Origin: Hornefia porci
GTDB taxonomy: Bacteria; Bacillota; Clostridia; Peptostreptococcales; Anaerovoracaceae
Length of the DNA: 64,000 nucleotides
Direction: 5' to 3'
Assembly: GCF_001940235.1 (NCBI RefSeq)
Contig: NZ_MJIE01000001.1
Location: 2,232,001-2,296,000, forward strand
Positions 23,279 to 32,805 of this stretch are shown here, piece after piece. The notes below the pieces were generated by a model. That model searched no databases, was not told the DNA's origin, and saw only the letters and a program-made list of their open reading frames with translations. Each line of letters begins with the position of its first letter. Position 1 is the first letter of the stretch. Position numbers and translations under genes: made by a program.

Positions 23279-24667
23279 CTATTTCAGCGCTTCGCCGATT
23301 CCTTCGCTGAAGGTCGGGTGGGGGTAGATGGTTTTCGCCATGTCCTCCAGGGTCAGGCCGCTGACGATGGCCTGGGAGAACTGGCTGATCATGTCCGTTG
23401 CCCGGGCGCACATCATCTGGGCGCCGAGAATTTTGTGGGTGCCGGCGTCCGCGATGACCTTGATGAAGCCGCGCTTCTGAAGTGACAGGATAGACTTTCC
23501 GTTGCCGCCCATCGGGTATTTCTGGGAGACGATTTCGATTCCCTGCGCCTTGGCGTGCTCCGCGCTGATGCCGACACTGGCGATTTCGGGATTGGTGTAG
23601 ATACAGGAGGGGATCGTGTTCATGTCTACCGGCGGCTCCGCGCCGTTCATGGCGGCGACGGCAGAGCGTCCCTCGGCAGTTGCCACGTGGGCGAGCTGGA
23701 TGCCGCCGATGACATCGCCGATGGCGTAAATGCCCGGAACAGAGGTCCGGAAGTGAGAATCAACCAGAATCCGGCCTTTTTCCATTTTCATCGTACGGAT
23801 TTCCTTGGAGGATTCCTCGGAAAAGAGCCCCTCAGTGTAAGCTCTGCGGCCGATGGAAATCAGGATCAGATCCGCGGTGACCTCCATGGGCTTGTCCTTC
23901 TCCGTAAAACAGCAGACCATTCCGTCTTCGCTTTTCCGGATTTCCGTTACCGTAGACTTAGTGTGGACATCGATTCCCTTGACACGTTTCATCAGCATCT
24001 TCAGATTCTGGCCGATTTCCTTATCCATGTTGGCGATGATGCGGTCCAGAGCTTCTACAATCGTCACTTTGACGCCCAGAGAACTGAATACCGACGCGAA
24101 TTCGCAGCCGATAACGCCTCCGCCCACGATGAGCAGGCTGTTCAGCGGCCGGTTCCATTCCAGCATCTGGTCGCTGGTTACCACGCCCTCCTGATCCGCG
24201 CCCGGAATCGGGGGAAGCGAGGGGACAGAGCCGGTGGCGATCATGATATTGGTGCCCTCCAGCTCCTCCGTTCCGCCATCCGTAAGTTCTACGCGGACGC
24301 GGCCTTTGTCGAGAACAGTTCCGGTACCGTTATAGACTGTGACCTTGTTTGTCTTCATCAGCATCGCGATACCGCCCCGGAGCTGATCCAGAACGGCGTT
24401 CTTACGTTCCTGTATTTTTTCCAGATCAAATCCGTCGCCGTCAGTGCCGGTCAGACCGAGCTCCTCACCGTGCGCTTTAATCTCGTGGTACAGCGCGGCG
24501 GTGTGGAGAAGCGTCTTTGTGGGAATGCACCCGCGGTTCAGGCAGGTTCCTCCCAGCTGGCGGTTTTCAATCAGCGCCACCTTCATTTTGTACGTCTTTG
24601 CCGCATCGATGGCGGCCTCGTAGCCTCCCGGTCCGGCGCCGATGATGATCAGATCGTATTTTTCCAT
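23279..24667 (-). CDS. lpdA: Dihydrolipoyl dehydrogenase (L protein)
   Basis: 462 residues. FAD-binding DLIIIGAGPGGYEAAI, the redox disulfide GGTCLNRGCIPTK, the NAD domain around LLIVGGGVIGCEFAS, and the C-terminal HPTFSEGIGEAL with the His-Glu pair that activates the disulfide are all present. It reoxidises the lipoyl group of GcvH with NAD+. Last gene of the gcv operon, 2 bp after lplA. Its presence there completes the glycine cleavage complex. Confidence 0.96.
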   Translation of the reverse strand: MEKYDLIIIGAGPGGYEAAIDAAKTYKMKVALIENRQLGGTCLNRGCIPTKTLLHTAALYHEIKAHGEELGLTGTDGDGFDLEKIQERKNAVLDQLRGGIAMLMKTNKVTVYNGTGTVLDKGRVRVELTDGGTEELEGTNIMIATGSVPSLPPIPGADQEGVVTSDQMLEWNRPLNSLLIVGGGVIGCEFASVFSSLGVKVTIVEALDRIIANMDKEIGQNLKMLMKRVKGIDVHTKSTVTEIRKSEDGMVCCFTEKDKPMEVTADLILISIGRRAYTEGLFSEESSKEIRTMKMEKGRILVDSHFRTSVPGIYAIGDVIGGIQLAHVATAEGRSAVAAMNGAEPPVDMNTIPSCIYTNPEIASVGISAEHAKAQGIEIVSQKYPMGGNGKSILSLQKRGFIKVIADAGTHKILGAQMMCARATDMISQFSQAIVSGLTLEDMAKTIYPHPTFSEGIGEALK

Positions 24668-24669
24668 AG

Positions 24670-25680
24670 CTATATTTTCTCCCTTATCAGGTCAGTGATA
24701 TCTTTTTTCATGGCGCGGGCGATTTCCGCCGGCGCCGCATTCTCCGGGATCCTGACGGCCTCTATAGCGCCGGTCATGTCAGCCTCCGTGTAGCGGCAGC
24801 CCGTAAGAGCTTCCGCGAACAAAGAAACTGCCGCCTGATCCATGGCGTCCGAGTAGAAGTTTATCTCACGGATGACGCCGCCGTTCACATGAAGCTGAAG
24901 CTGAACATCGCCCCAGTCGAACCGGTCAGAGATTTCGTGCTCAAAGGGGATTTTTCGGCCGTACTTCCATTCCCAGGATTCGAACTTCTCCGTAAGCTTC
25001 TGAATTTCATTTTGTGGAAGAGACTCGTCCCTGAACTCTTCGCAGGGCAGACCGTAGACCTCCGCAAAGGCCGATATCAGCGCCTCCGTCATCATTTCCA
25101 CCGTGATATCCGGGCGGAACTCGATCAGGCTGGCGACCCGGGAGCGTACAGAATCGACGCCTTTAGAGGCCAGCTTTTTTTTGTCCACGTTCAGGTACTT
25201 TGCCATGTCTGCGCCGTTCACATTCAGCATCAGCGTGCCGTGATGGTAGCACTGGTCGCCGACCCGCAGAAATGCATTGCCGGAGAATTTGCGTCCGTCG
25301 ACAGTGATATCGTTGCGGCCGGTTCGCTCGGCGTTCATGCCCAGCTTCCTGACCGCCAGGAGGATGACCTCCAGCTGCCGGTTCAGATCGTAATCCCCGG
25401 CTTTCACACAGAAAGTGAAGTTCAGATTTCCCAGATCGTGGAAAACCGCTCCGCCTCCGGAGAGGCGGCGGACCAGATATCCGCCGTCCTCCTCCAGCCG
25501 GCTGACTTTACATTCCTTCCAGCAGTTCTGATTCTTTCCGATTACGACCGTGTGTCTGTTCTGCCACAGATACAGGATGCATTCGCCGTCCTTCACATTC
25601 ATGGTCAGATACTCTTCCATCGCCAGATTGCGATAGGGATAAGTATTTTCAGTGCGCATCCAGAGCAGTCTTCTGATCAT
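24670..25680 (-). CDS. lplA: Lipoate-protein ligase
   Basis: 336 residues. YPYRNLAMEEYL, the substrate loop VRRLSGGGAVFHDLGNLNFTF and the catalytic-lysine region TVDGRKFSGNAF identify the LplA family, which activates lipoate with ATP and attaches it to carrier proteins. The C-terminal accessory domain (about 250-336) is present. Here the target must be GcvH, encoded in the same operon. The stop lies 2 bp before lpdA and the start 3 bp after the gcvPB stop. Confidence 0.93.
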   Translation of the reverse strand: MIRRLLWMRTENTYPYRNLAMEEYLTMNVKDGECILYLWQNRHTVVIGKNQNCWKECKVSRLEEDGGYLVRRLSGGGAVFHDLGNLNFTFCVKAGDYDLNRQLEVILLAVRKLGMNAERTGRNDITVDGRKFSGNAFLRVGDQCYHHGTLMLNVNGADMAKYLNVDKKKLASKGVDSVRSRVASLIEFRPDITVEMMTEALISAFAEVYGLPCEEFRDESLPQNEIQKLTEKFESWEWKYGRKIPFEHEISDRFDWGDVQLQLHVNGGVIREINFYSDAMDQAAVSLFAEALTGCRYTEADMTGAIEAVRIPENAAPAEIARAMKKDITDLIREKI

Positions 25681-25683
25681 AAA

Positions 25684-27123
25684 TCAGTCCTCCCAGAGAT
25701 AGCGCACGACCGGATGCCGGGCGGCTCCGACCTCGTCCGGTCGGCCGATGACCGTCGTATGGGGCGCGCTGTGCAGTGACTCCGGATCCGATTCCGCGGT
25801 TTCATAAAGCCTGCGCAGAACCTCGATGGCCTCGTCCAGAACCTCCCGCGGCTCCGTCTCCGTAGGCTCGACCATCAGCGCCTCGTGCACGATCAGCGGG
25901 AAGTACATTGTCGGCGGATGGATGCCGTAATCCAGCAGACCCTTGGCGACGTCCAGCGCCGAGCAGCCCGTCCGGTGCTTCAGCTCCGACAGATCCATGA
26001 CGAATTCATGCATGCAGGTGGTGTCATAAGCCATAGTGTACAGGTCATCCAGCTTCCTGCGCATGTAATTCGCGTTCAGCACGGCGTTCGAGGACGCCTC
26101 CGGAATGCCTTCCTTCCCGAGGAACAAAATATAGGTCAGCGCTCTGACGACCACGGAGAAGTTGCCGTGGAACTGCTTGACCGCGCCCACGGTTTTGTCG
26201 CCGACCGCGTAATGGTACATTCCGCTGTCGTCCACCGTAATCTGATAACCCGGCAGGAAGGGCTTCAGGAATTCCTTGCAGCCCACCGGACCGCTTCCCG
26301 GTCCGCCGCCGCCGTGAGGTGTGGAAAAGGTTTTGTGCAGGTTGATATGGACACAGTCGAAGCCCATGTCGCCCGGACGGACAAGTCCCATGACTGCGTT
26401 CAGATTCGCGCCGTCATAATAGCAGAGACCGCCCGCCTCGTGGACGATTCTGGTAATCTCCGTAATGTTTTTGTCGAAAAGCCCGACGGTGTTCGGATTG
26501 GTCAGCATCAGGCCCGCGGTATCTTCGCCGACCGCTGCCCGCAGAGCGTCCAGATCCACGCAGCCGTCCTCAGCGGAGGGGATGCTGACGATTTCGTAGC
26601 CGCACATGGCCGCGCTGGCGGGGTTGGTGCCGTGAGCAGAGTCCGGAACGATGATCTTGGTGCGCTTGCTGTCATTGCGGTCCGTATGGTACGCTTTAAT
26701 CAGCAGCAGTCCTGTGAACTCGCCGTGAGCGCCGGCTGCCGGCTGCATCGTGAAGGCGTCCATTCCGGCGATTTCGCACAGGGAATCGGAAATGGTCTTG
26801 ATGACCTCCATGCTGCCCTGTACCGTGTCCTCCCGCTGCAGAGGATGGACCCGGGTGAAACCCTTCAGCGCGGCGGCTTCCTCGTTGACCTTGGGGTTGT
26901 ACTTCATCGTACAGGAGCCCAGCGGATAGAACCCGTCGTTCACGCCGTGCGTGCGCTTCGCAAGCTTGGTATAGTGACGGCTGATTTCATTCTCCGAAAG
27001 GTGAGGGAGATGAAGCCCGCTTCTGCGTTTCAGTTTCTCCGGAACAGCCGTCTCCGGAACGTCGCATTCCGGAAGAAGGGACAGCTTTCTGCCTTCCGAA
27101 CCGATTTCGAATATCAGTTTCAT
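25684..27123 (-). CDS. gcvPB: Glycine dehydrogenase (decarboxylating) subunit 2
   Basis: 479 residues, the PLP-binding half of the split P protein. GFYPLGSCTMKYNPK, PDSAHGTNPASAAMCGYE and the PLP-lysine motif NLHKTFSTPHGGGGPGSGP are visible. With GcvPA it decarboxylates glycine and hands the aminomethyl group to lipoyl-GcvH. The ATG at 27123 overlaps the gcvPA stop (ATGA); the longer open frame upstream is gcvPA sequence. Confidence 0.96.
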   Translation of the reverse strand: MKLIFEIGSEGRKLSLLPECDVPETAVPEKLKRRSGLHLPHLSENEISRHYTKLAKRTHGVNDGFYPLGSCTMKYNPKVNEEAAALKGFTRVHPLQREDTVQGSMEVIKTISDSLCEIAGMDAFTMQPAAGAHGEFTGLLLIKAYHTDRNDSKRTKIIVPDSAHGTNPASAAMCGYEIVSIPSAEDGCVDLDALRAAVGEDTAGLMLTNPNTVGLFDKNITEITRIVHEAGGLCYYDGANLNAVMGLVRPGDMGFDCVHINLHKTFSTPHGGGGPGSGPVGCKEFLKPFLPGYQITVDDSGMYHYAVGDKTVGAVKQFHGNFSVVVRALTYILFLGKEGIPEASSNAVLNANYMRRKLDDLYTMAYDTTCMHEFVMDLSELKHRTGCSALDVAKGLLDYGIHPPTMYFPLIVHEALMVEPTETEPREVLDEAIEVLRRLYETAESDPESLHSAPHTTVIGRPDEVGAARHPVVRYLWED

Positions 27124-28460
27124 GCGTGCGCCTCCTTTCCTTCCATGACGGCCTTCGCGATGGCGACGACGTCGTCCATATCCTTCTTTGTATTCATCTC
27201 TGTAGCACACCAGAGGACCGCGTTCTCCGTGATGGGAAGACCTCCCAGAATCCCGTGGTTCTCCAGCGCCTTCATGAGCTTCTGTGAACCGCAGGGGCAG
27301 TCCGTGATGAACTCGTTGAAGAAGTCCTGACGGTACAGAGGACGGAAGCCCGCGCTTTCCAGCTGCTCAGCCAGATAGTGCGCCTTCGACATGCTCTGTG
27401 TGGCGACCGCCCGCATGCCGTCCTTACCCATCGCAGCCATATAGACAGAGGCGATGAGCGTGCAGAGATCCTGGTTTGAGCAGATGTTGGAGCTCGCCTT
27501 TTCCCGGCGGATGTGCTGCTCTCTGGCCTGGAGGGTGAGTACAAAGGCACGTTCGCCCTTGTCATCAGTCGTCTCACCGACGATGCGCCCCGGAAGCTTT
27601 CTCATCATCTTCGAGCCGGTGGCCATGAAGCCCACATACGGTCCGCCGTATGCGATCGGCATACCCAGCGGCTGTCCGTCGCCGACGGCGATGTCTGCGC
27701 CTGCTTCCGCCGGGGACTGGATGATGGCCAGAGAAATGGGGTTCACTCCCATGACCAGCTTGGCTCCGGCCGCGTGAGTAATCTCCGCGATTTTCTCGGC
27801 ATCTTCAAAATTCCCGTAGAAGTTCGGCTGCTGAATGTAGACACACGCCGCTGCGGGGTCCTCCTTCAGCAGAGCTTCCAGCTCTTCCATGTCCGTCAGG
27901 CCGTCCCGCGCCGGAACCTCCACAAGTCTGGTGCCGCTGCCGAAGCAGTAGGTCTTCATCACCTGGATGACTCCGGGGTGCGCGGCCTCGGAGACATAGG
28001 CGGTCTTGCGCTTTCTGTCCTGGCACATCGGGATGGATTCCGCGGCAGCCGTCGCGCCGTCATAGTGGGACGCATTGGCCACGTCCATTCCCGTCAGCTC
28101 GCAGATCATGGTCTGGAACTCGAAAATCGACTGAAGGATTCCCTGGCTGATTTCCGCCTGGTACGGCGTGTATGTTGTGACGAATTCTTCTTTCGTGGAC
28201 ACGCTCTTCACGATGGCGGGGATATAGTGATTGTATGCGCCCGCGCCGCGGAAGATGCTCCTGAACACCGTATTCTTGTCCGCGATTTCCTCCATTTTCC
28301 GGAGGACCTCCATCTCGCTGAGCCCGGAGGGAATGTTCAGCGGCCGTTTCAGCCGGTTTTCCTCCGGAATACAGGAGAACATATCCTCGAAGTCGGAGTA
28401 GCCGGCCTCCTTCAGCATGGCCTCCTGTTCGGCTTTCGTATTCGGTACATATGAACCCAT
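27120..28460 (-). CDS. gcvPA: Glycine dehydrogenase (decarboxylating) subunit 1
   Basis: 446 residues, the N-terminal half of the split glycine decarboxylase. YVPNTKAEQEAMLKEAG, FRGAGAYNHYIPAIVKSV, TPYQAEISQGILQSIFEFQTMICELTGMDVANAS and QAREQHIRREKASSNICSNQDLC are diagnostic. AAAGGAGAGAACT precedes the ATG. The split form is usual in Firmicutes. It is coupled to gcvPB by a 4-bp overlap and follows gcvH by 14 bp. Confidence 0.96.
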   Translation of the reverse strand: MGSYVPNTKAEQEAMLKEAGYSDFEDMFSCIPEENRLKRPLNIPSGLSEMEVLRKMEEIADKNTVFRSIFRGAGAYNHYIPAIVKSVSTKEEFVTTYTPYQAEISQGILQSIFEFQTMICELTGMDVANASHYDGATAAAESIPMCQDRKRKTAYVSEAAHPGVIQVMKTYCFGSGTRLVEVPARDGLTDMEELEALLKEDPAAACVYIQQPNFYGNFEDAEKIAEITHAAGAKLVMGVNPISLAIIQSPAEAGADIAVGDGQPLGMPIAYGGPYVGFMATGSKMMRKLPGRIVGETTDDKGERAFVLTLQAREQHIRREKASSNICSNQDLCTLIASVYMAAMGKDGMRAVATQSMSKAHYLAEQLESAGFRPLYRQDFFNEFITDCPCGSQKLMKALENHGILGGLPITENAVLWCATEMNTKKDMDDVVAIAKAVMEGKEAHA

Positions 28461-28474
28461 AGTTCTCTCCTTTG

Positions 28475-28849
28475 TTACTCTTCACTGAGGGTGCTCACGT
28501 ATTCTTTGTAAGCGGCCTCGTCCAGGAGCTCTTCTTTGTCACTGATGTTCTCCACACGGATCATCCACGCCTCATAGGGCTCTTCATTGATGTTTCCCGG
28601 AGCATCCAGCAGTTCCTCGTTGATCTCCGCCACGGTGCCTGTGACCGGAGAATAGACATCGGAAACCGCTTTAACAGACTCGACGTCCGCAAAGGGAGTG
28701 CCAGCCTCGACGTCATCGCCCTCTTCCGGAAGGTTGACGAATACCAGCTCGCCCAGCTCGCTCTGCGCGTAGTCCGTCAGTCCGACCGTCGCGGTCGTGT
28801 CGTCGATCATGTTTACCCACTCGTGTGATTTAGAATAAAGAAGTGCCAT
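28475..28849 (-). CDS. gcvH: Glycine cleavage system H protein
   Basis: 124 residues, the lipoyl carrier. SKSHEWVN at the start, [24 protein letters not shown], and the lipoylated lysine in [16 protein letters not shown] (about residue 60) match GcvH exactly. CGGAGGTATTTAAA precedes the ATG. It lies 94 bp after gcvT; that gap is AT-rich near gcvH and may hold a weak extra promoter. Confidence 0.96.
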   Translation of the reverse strand: MALLYSKSHEWVNMIDDTTATVGLTDYAQSELGELVFVNLPEEGDDVEAGTPFADVESVKAVSDVYSPVTGTVAEINEELLDAPGNINEEPYEAWMIRVENISDKEELLDEAAYKEYVSTLSEE

Positions 28850-28943
28850 TTTAAATACCTCCGATTTTACTTATGAATTATTATGATTTCCTGTAACTGA
28901 TTCGTCTGCGGCTTTACGGAACGGCGGACCGTCCGGCCGCATT

Positions 28944-30044
28944 CTACTGTTCTCTTTTGTAAAACTGTGATTTCACCATCTTCGCCTTCACCATGCGGCC
29001 TCTCACCTCGACCTCGACCTCCTCGCCGAGCTCCCGTGCGTCCGCGTCGATCAGTGCACAGGCGACAGCCTTTTTAATGTAGGGGCACATGGTGCCGGAT
29101 GTGGTGACTCCGATCTTCTTTCCGTCGCGGTATACGTTCATATGCTCGCGGATGATGCCGCGGCCGACGACCTCCAGACCGACCTTCTTGCGGGCGGGGG
29201 GCGTCTTGGCTTCGATGGCGGTCTTGCCGATGAAGTCCGGTTTGTCCATCTTCACAAAGATGCTCAGCAGCGCCTCCTTCGGCGTAATCGTATCGTCCAT
29301 CTCGTGGCCGTACAAAGGCATGCCCGCCTCAAGCCGCAGGGTGTCTCTGGCGCCCAGGCCGCAGGGGATAAGACCTTCGTCCTTTCCGGCTTCCATCAGC
29401 GCCTCCCAGATTTCCGGCGCCTTCTCCATCGGCATGTAGATTTCCACGCCGTCCTCACCGGTGTAGCCGGTGGTGGAGATCATCACCTTTGTTCCGCACA
29501 TGTCCTGATCAAAAGTGCAGGCATAGTATTCCTGCGGAACTGCATCCCCGGAAACCAGCTTCAGCAGAATCTTTCTGGCGAGGGGGCCCTGCAGCGCGAT
29601 CTGACCGACCGTGTCGGAAATGTCCTCGAATGTGACGTCGCCGGACTGATGGGCTTTCACCCAGCTGAAGTCTTTGTCCTTGTTGGCTGCATTGACGACC
29701 ATCAGATACTCCTCGTCGTTCTTTTTGTACACGATGAGGTCGTCGACGACGCCGCCTTCCTCATTGCACATCGGGCTGTAACGCGCCTGTCCGTCCGCCA
29801 TTCCGGCGTAGTCGTTCGTAAGCAGCATGTTCAGGTTCGCCAGGGCATCCGGACCCTTGCACACGATCTCTCCCATATGAGATACGTCGAACATTCCCGC
29901 CTTCGTTCTGACCGCCATGTGTTCGCTGATCACGCCGGCCTTGTACTGAACCGGCATTTCCCATCCGGCGAACGGTACCATCTTCCCTCCGTATTTGACG
30001 TGCGTGTCGTACAGAGAGGTTCTCTTGAGTTTTTCTTCTGACAT
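28944..30044 (-). CDS. gcvT: Aminomethyltransferase (T protein)
   Basis: 366 residues. LYDTHVKYGGKMVPFAGWEMPVQY, FDVSHMGEI and the C-terminal GYTGEDGVEIYMP and ALGARDTLRLEAGMPLYGHEMD-like segment (here GLGARDTLRLEAGMPL) are GcvT signatures. It releases ammonia and moves the methylene group to tetrahydrofolate. TAGGAGGTATTAC precedes the ATG. First gene of the operon, directly behind the glycine riboswitch terminator. Confidence 0.96.
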   Translation of the reverse strand: MSEEKLKRTSLYDTHVKYGGKMVPFAGWEMPVQYKAGVISEHMAVRTKAGMFDVSHMGEIVCKGPDALANLNMLLTNDYAGMADGQARYSPMCNEEGGVVDDLIVYKKNDEEYLMVVNAANKDKDFSWVKAHQSGDVTFEDISDTVGQIALQGPLARKILLKLVSGDAVPQEYYACTFDQDMCGTKVMISTTGYTGEDGVEIYMPMEKAPEIWEALMEAGKDEGLIPCGLGARDTLRLEAGMPLYGHEMDDTITPKEALLSIFVKMDKPDFIGKTAIEAKTPPARKKVGLEVVGRGIIREHMNVYRDGKKIGVTTSGTMCPYIKKAVACALIDADARELGEEVEVEVRGRMVKAKMVKSQFYKREQ

Positions 30045-30098
30045 GTAATACCTCCTATGCTGTCAGCAGTGTCCGTTGGCGTCGCAGTGTGCAGTTAT

Positions 30099-30132
30099 TA
30101 AAAAAGACACGCGAACTCACCTGTTCGTGTGC
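30099..30132 (-). terminator. Terminator of the glycine riboswitch
   Basis: On the minus strand GCACACGAAC pairs with GTTCGCGTGT (one mismatch), loop AGGTGA, then CTTTTTT. It lies between aptamer 2 and gcvT. Glycine binding should disfavour this stem and switch the operon on. Confidence 0.85.
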
Positions 30133-30272
30133 CCTGTCCGTTTACCTGAAAGATTGTCCCTCTTCGGTGCGCTACGCTCTCCAGGGGTCCGTCCGGATAC
30201 AGTCCTTTTGCCTGAGAGTTTGCCCACGACGCCCCTTCGGCTCTGCTAACTGGTGCAGCATCTCCCGCATCC
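30133..30272 (-). promoter_or_regulatory. Tandem glycine riboswitch
   Basis: Two gcvT-type aptamers in series, read on the minus strand. The first has GCGGGAGA, GCCGAAGGGGC and CTCTCAGGCAAAAGGAC; the second has TGGAGAGCG, ACCGAAGAGG and TTTCAGGTAAACGGAC. A short linker joins them. This is the classic ON switch for glycine catabolism. Confidence 0.95.
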
Positions 30273-30297
30273 ATCATTCGGAATAATAATCACCTAT

Positions 30298-30326
30298 ATT
30301 TTAGCATAGACAAAAAACGCGGTCAA
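30298..30326 (-). promoter_or_regulatory. Promoter of the gcv operon
   Basis: On the minus strand TTGACC (30326-30321), 17-bp spacer, TAAAAT (30303-30298), about 25 bp before the first aptamer. Confidence 0.75.
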
Positions 30327-30360
30327 CAAATCAGAAACAAATAATTGTATTTTTCTGATA

Positions 30361-30512
30361 AACAAAGAACCGCCCGGGCCCGTGCGGGCGCGCCTGTCAC
30401 ACCGGCAAAGGCCGGGCCGGCGCAGGTTCGGAACCGGCCGGCACACGGGCGGCGCGGGCAGCTGAGGGGCCCGGCTTCGGCAGTCCCTGATCTTCGGCCG
30501 ACGCGCCGGCGC
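30361..30512. other. Very GC-rich intergenic stretch
   Basis: About 150 bp, far richer in G+C than the surroundings, with nested dyads (for example GCCCGTG at about 30377 and CACACGGGC at 30440; GGCCGG runs). It lies between the 3' end of the sigma-54 regulator and the gcv promoter, and may end the regulator transcript. No ORF is supported. Confidence 0.5.
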
Positions 30513-32513
30513 TCACAGGGTCGCGTTTTCTGCAAGGTACTGCAGTCCGGCAGGAGTGATGGTCGCTCCGCGCCGGCCTTTGTGGATCTCGATGAATCCG
30601 CGCTGGTTCAGGTGCGCCAGCCGTTTGCGCAGCTGGATGTCGCTGACTGTGATGTGACCGGATTCCAGCAGATACTGAATCCGCGTCCGTCCGATTCCGC
30701 GTCCCACGGCGTTGGAATCGCTGATGATCCGCAGAATGGCGATATCGATCCGGGCCTGGGAGGGGAGTCCCTGCGGATCCTCCCGGACGCCGGCGTCCTC
30801 AGAAACTGTTTCCGGAAGAGTATGGAAGGTTTTGAAATACAGCGCGCAGTTCTCCAGCTCCCTGACATTGCCCGGCCAGCTGTGGCGCTGCATTTTTTCA
30901 TACATCGCCTGAGTGGGAAGCGGACGGCTGTTTTCCAGAAAATAGTCAAACAGCGGGCGGATATCGGCCTTTCGCCTGCGCAGCGGCGGAATTGTGATCT
31001 GCATGACGTTCAGCCGGTAATAAAGGTCGTCGCGGAATTCGCCGCTTTGTACCTTCTCCGGAAGGTTGCGGTTTGTCGCAGCCACGACGCGGACGTCAAT
31101 GTCGATTACCTGACTGCCGCCGACCCGCATAATCTGCTTCTCCTGAAGAACCCGCAGCAGGGAGGCCTGCATCTGAGGCCGGATATCGCCGATCTCATCC
31201 AGAAAGATGGTTCCGCCCCGGGCCCGCTCAAAAAGACCGGCCCGCCCGTGCTTCCGCGCGCCGGTGAACGCGCCCTCCTCATATCCGAAAAGCTCGGATT
31301 CCAGCAGACTTTCCGGAATGGAGGCGCAGTTCACGCCAAGAAAAGGCCGGTCCTTCCGGCCGGAGGCGTTGTGAATCGCCTGGGCAAAAATCTCTTTGCC
31401 CACGCCGCTCTCGCCGAGAATCAGTACGGTGTGGTCTGTGCCTGCGACGATCTGCGCCCGCCTGACGGTACGCTTCATCACTTCAGAGGTGTACATGATG
31501 TCGCTGAAGCGGTACCGCGCCACGAGCCCGCTTTTTTTCAGCGCGTTGGAAAGCACAGTTTCGCTGTTAACGATGGACATTTCGTCCCGCATGTTGACGG
31601 TGAACCCGATGCTGCGCTCCGCGCTGAGAAAACTCTTCTTATCCAGCGTATAGTGGGTCTCATTCAGTGTACAGGCGGCCTTCAGAATATTGTCTGCCGA
31701 ATACAGCAGTGTCAGCAGTTCTTCCGGAATATGCTCCCGGAGCAGAATGCGGCGGTCATGGCGGAATCCGAACAGGCTCGCGGCTTTCTGATTGAAGAAG
31801 ACCACTTCGCCGGCATCGTTGACAGCGAACGTCACATCCTCCGAATAATACAGATATTCGTCCAGAAGCTTCTCGCGGAGAAAGCGGTTCAGGTAATTCG
31901 CCGCAGAAGTCCTGGCAGGTTCAATGATCTTCATGCCGTAGTCGACGAGTCTGGAGGTAATCTCCGGATCATTCGCGCCGAGAAGCCGTTCAATCTCCAT
32001 CATGGTTTCAAAACTGATTTCCCGGTATCCGCAGTCGATGACATGAGGGATATGAGACGGTACAAGGGCCGGTTCTGCGGGGGTGATGGCATATCTGACG
32101 CCGTCGTGGCCGTCCGGATTTTCCGGGTCGAAGAGGGTGAAGCGCACATGGTCCACGCCCAGTCCGTACAGCATGACTGCGGTCTCCTCTGCGGTGTCCC
32201 GCGTGTCGTTGACAATGAGTACCTCGCTGCCCGGCGGGATCGCCCGTATTTCGCCCAGACTGCTCCGGAGAATGCTCCGGTCCATGAACACGACGTTGTG
32301 CATGGAGACGGCGTGCTCCCGCAGATCGAAAATCAGCCGTCTGTCAGAGAGAAGATAGACGTCCGCATCGACCTGCTCTCCGGGCTTCAGCCGGCTGATA
32401 TAGATTCCCCGAAGCTCCGCGGAATCGCGGAAGACGCTGTGAATTACGGCTTCCAGATGCTGCATCACAAGGCTGTTTTCTTCGTTTCGGTATACAATAC
32501 TGATTCGTTTCAT
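30513..32513 (-). CDS. Sigma-54-dependent activator with PAS domain and C-terminal winged helix
   Basis: 666 residues. An N-terminal sensor domain (1-175, unrecognised) is followed by a PAS-like domain (about 225-330). The AAA+ domain has Walker A GESGVGKE (367-374), the sigma-54 loop GAFTGA (414-419), Walker B GGTIFLDE (433-440) and the late motif [10 protein letters not shown]. Instead of a Fis-type helix-turn-helix the end (about 588-666) is a winged helix ([37 protein letters not shown]). AGGAGAACTCAGCT precedes the ATG. Two -24/-12 promoters lie in the adjacent peptide cluster, and the same 11-bp repeat occurs in its own promoter, so it is very probably the local regulator. Confidence 0.92.
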   Translation of the reverse strand: MKRISIVYRNEENSLVMQHLEAVIHSVFRDSAELRGIYISRLKPGEQVDADVYLLSDRRLIFDLREHAVSMHNVVFMDRSILRSSLGEIRAIPPGSEVLIVNDTRDTAEETAVMLYGLGVDHVRFTLFDPENPDGHDGVRYAITPAEPALVPSHIPHVIDCGYREISFETMMEIERLLGANDPEITSRLVDYGMKIIEPARTSAANYLNRFLREKLLDEYLYYSEDVTFAVNDAGEVVFFNQKAASLFGFRHDRRILLREHIPEELLTLLYSADNILKAACTLNETHYTLDKKSFLSAERSIGFTVNMRDEMSIVNSETVLSNALKKSGLVARYRFSDIMYTSEVMKRTVRRAQIVAGTDHTVLILGESGVGKEIFAQAIHNASGRKDRPFLGVNCASIPESLLESELFGYEEGAFTGARKHGRAGLFERARGGTIFLDEIGDIRPQMQASLLRVLQEKQIMRVGGSQVIDIDVRVVAATNRNLPEKVQSGEFRDDLYYRLNVMQITIPPLRRRKADIRPLFDYFLENSRPLPTQAMYEKMQRHSWPGNVRELENCALYFKTFHTLPETVSEDAGVREDPQGLPSQARIDIAILRIISDSNAVGRGIGRTRIQYLLESGHITVSDIQLRKRLAHLNQRGFIEIHKGRRGATITPAGLQYLAENATL

Positions 32514-32537
32514 AGCTGAGTTCTCCTGACAAAAGAA

Positions 32538-32572
32538 AATACCGGGGGTTTTATTCCCCGGGTATTATTTTA
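32538..32572 (-). terminator. Terminator after the hydrolase gene
   Basis: AATACCGGGGG and CCCCGGGTATT pair over 11 positions with one mismatch; read on the minus strand the tail is TTTTCTTTTG. It separates the catabolic genes from the regulator gene, though the regulator promoter overlaps it. Confidence 0.75.
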
Positions 32573-32595
32573 TCCTGTTTATATCCTGATTTCAA
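32567..32595 (-). promoter_or_regulatory. Promoter of the sigma-54 regulator with two 11-bp repeats
   Basis: On the minus strand TTGAAA (32595-32590), 17-bp spacer, TAAAAT (32572-32567). Within the spacer, plus strand, ATCCTG occurs at 32572 and 32583, exactly 11 bp apart, as in the array at 37019-37062. Binding of the regulator here would block its own promoter. Confidence 0.6.
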
Positions 32596-32805
32596 TTATA
32601 TTTCATACCCCGTCGGGAACACCGGCGTATCCGGCGGAGGACTGCGCTTCGCATCGGTCGCCCGGTTCGCGGTTCTGTCGCCGGCTGCCGCGCTGCGATG
32701 CTCGTCCGGACCGCAGTACTGTCACCGGCTGCCGTGCTGCGATGCTCGTCCGGTCAGCGCTTCTGTCGCCGGCTTTCGTGCTGCGACGTTCATCCGCCCC
32801 CGTCC

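Noticed and set aside
25885..27330. A 481-codon plus-strand frame opposite gcvPB
   Set aside because: Shadow of an unmistakable glycine decarboxylase subunit.
30345..32519. A 724-codon open frame on the plus strand opposite the sigma-54 regulator
   Set aside because: It is the antisense shadow of a gene with all AAA+ motifs; it starts in GC-rich non-coding DNA without a ribosome site and has no recognisable domain.
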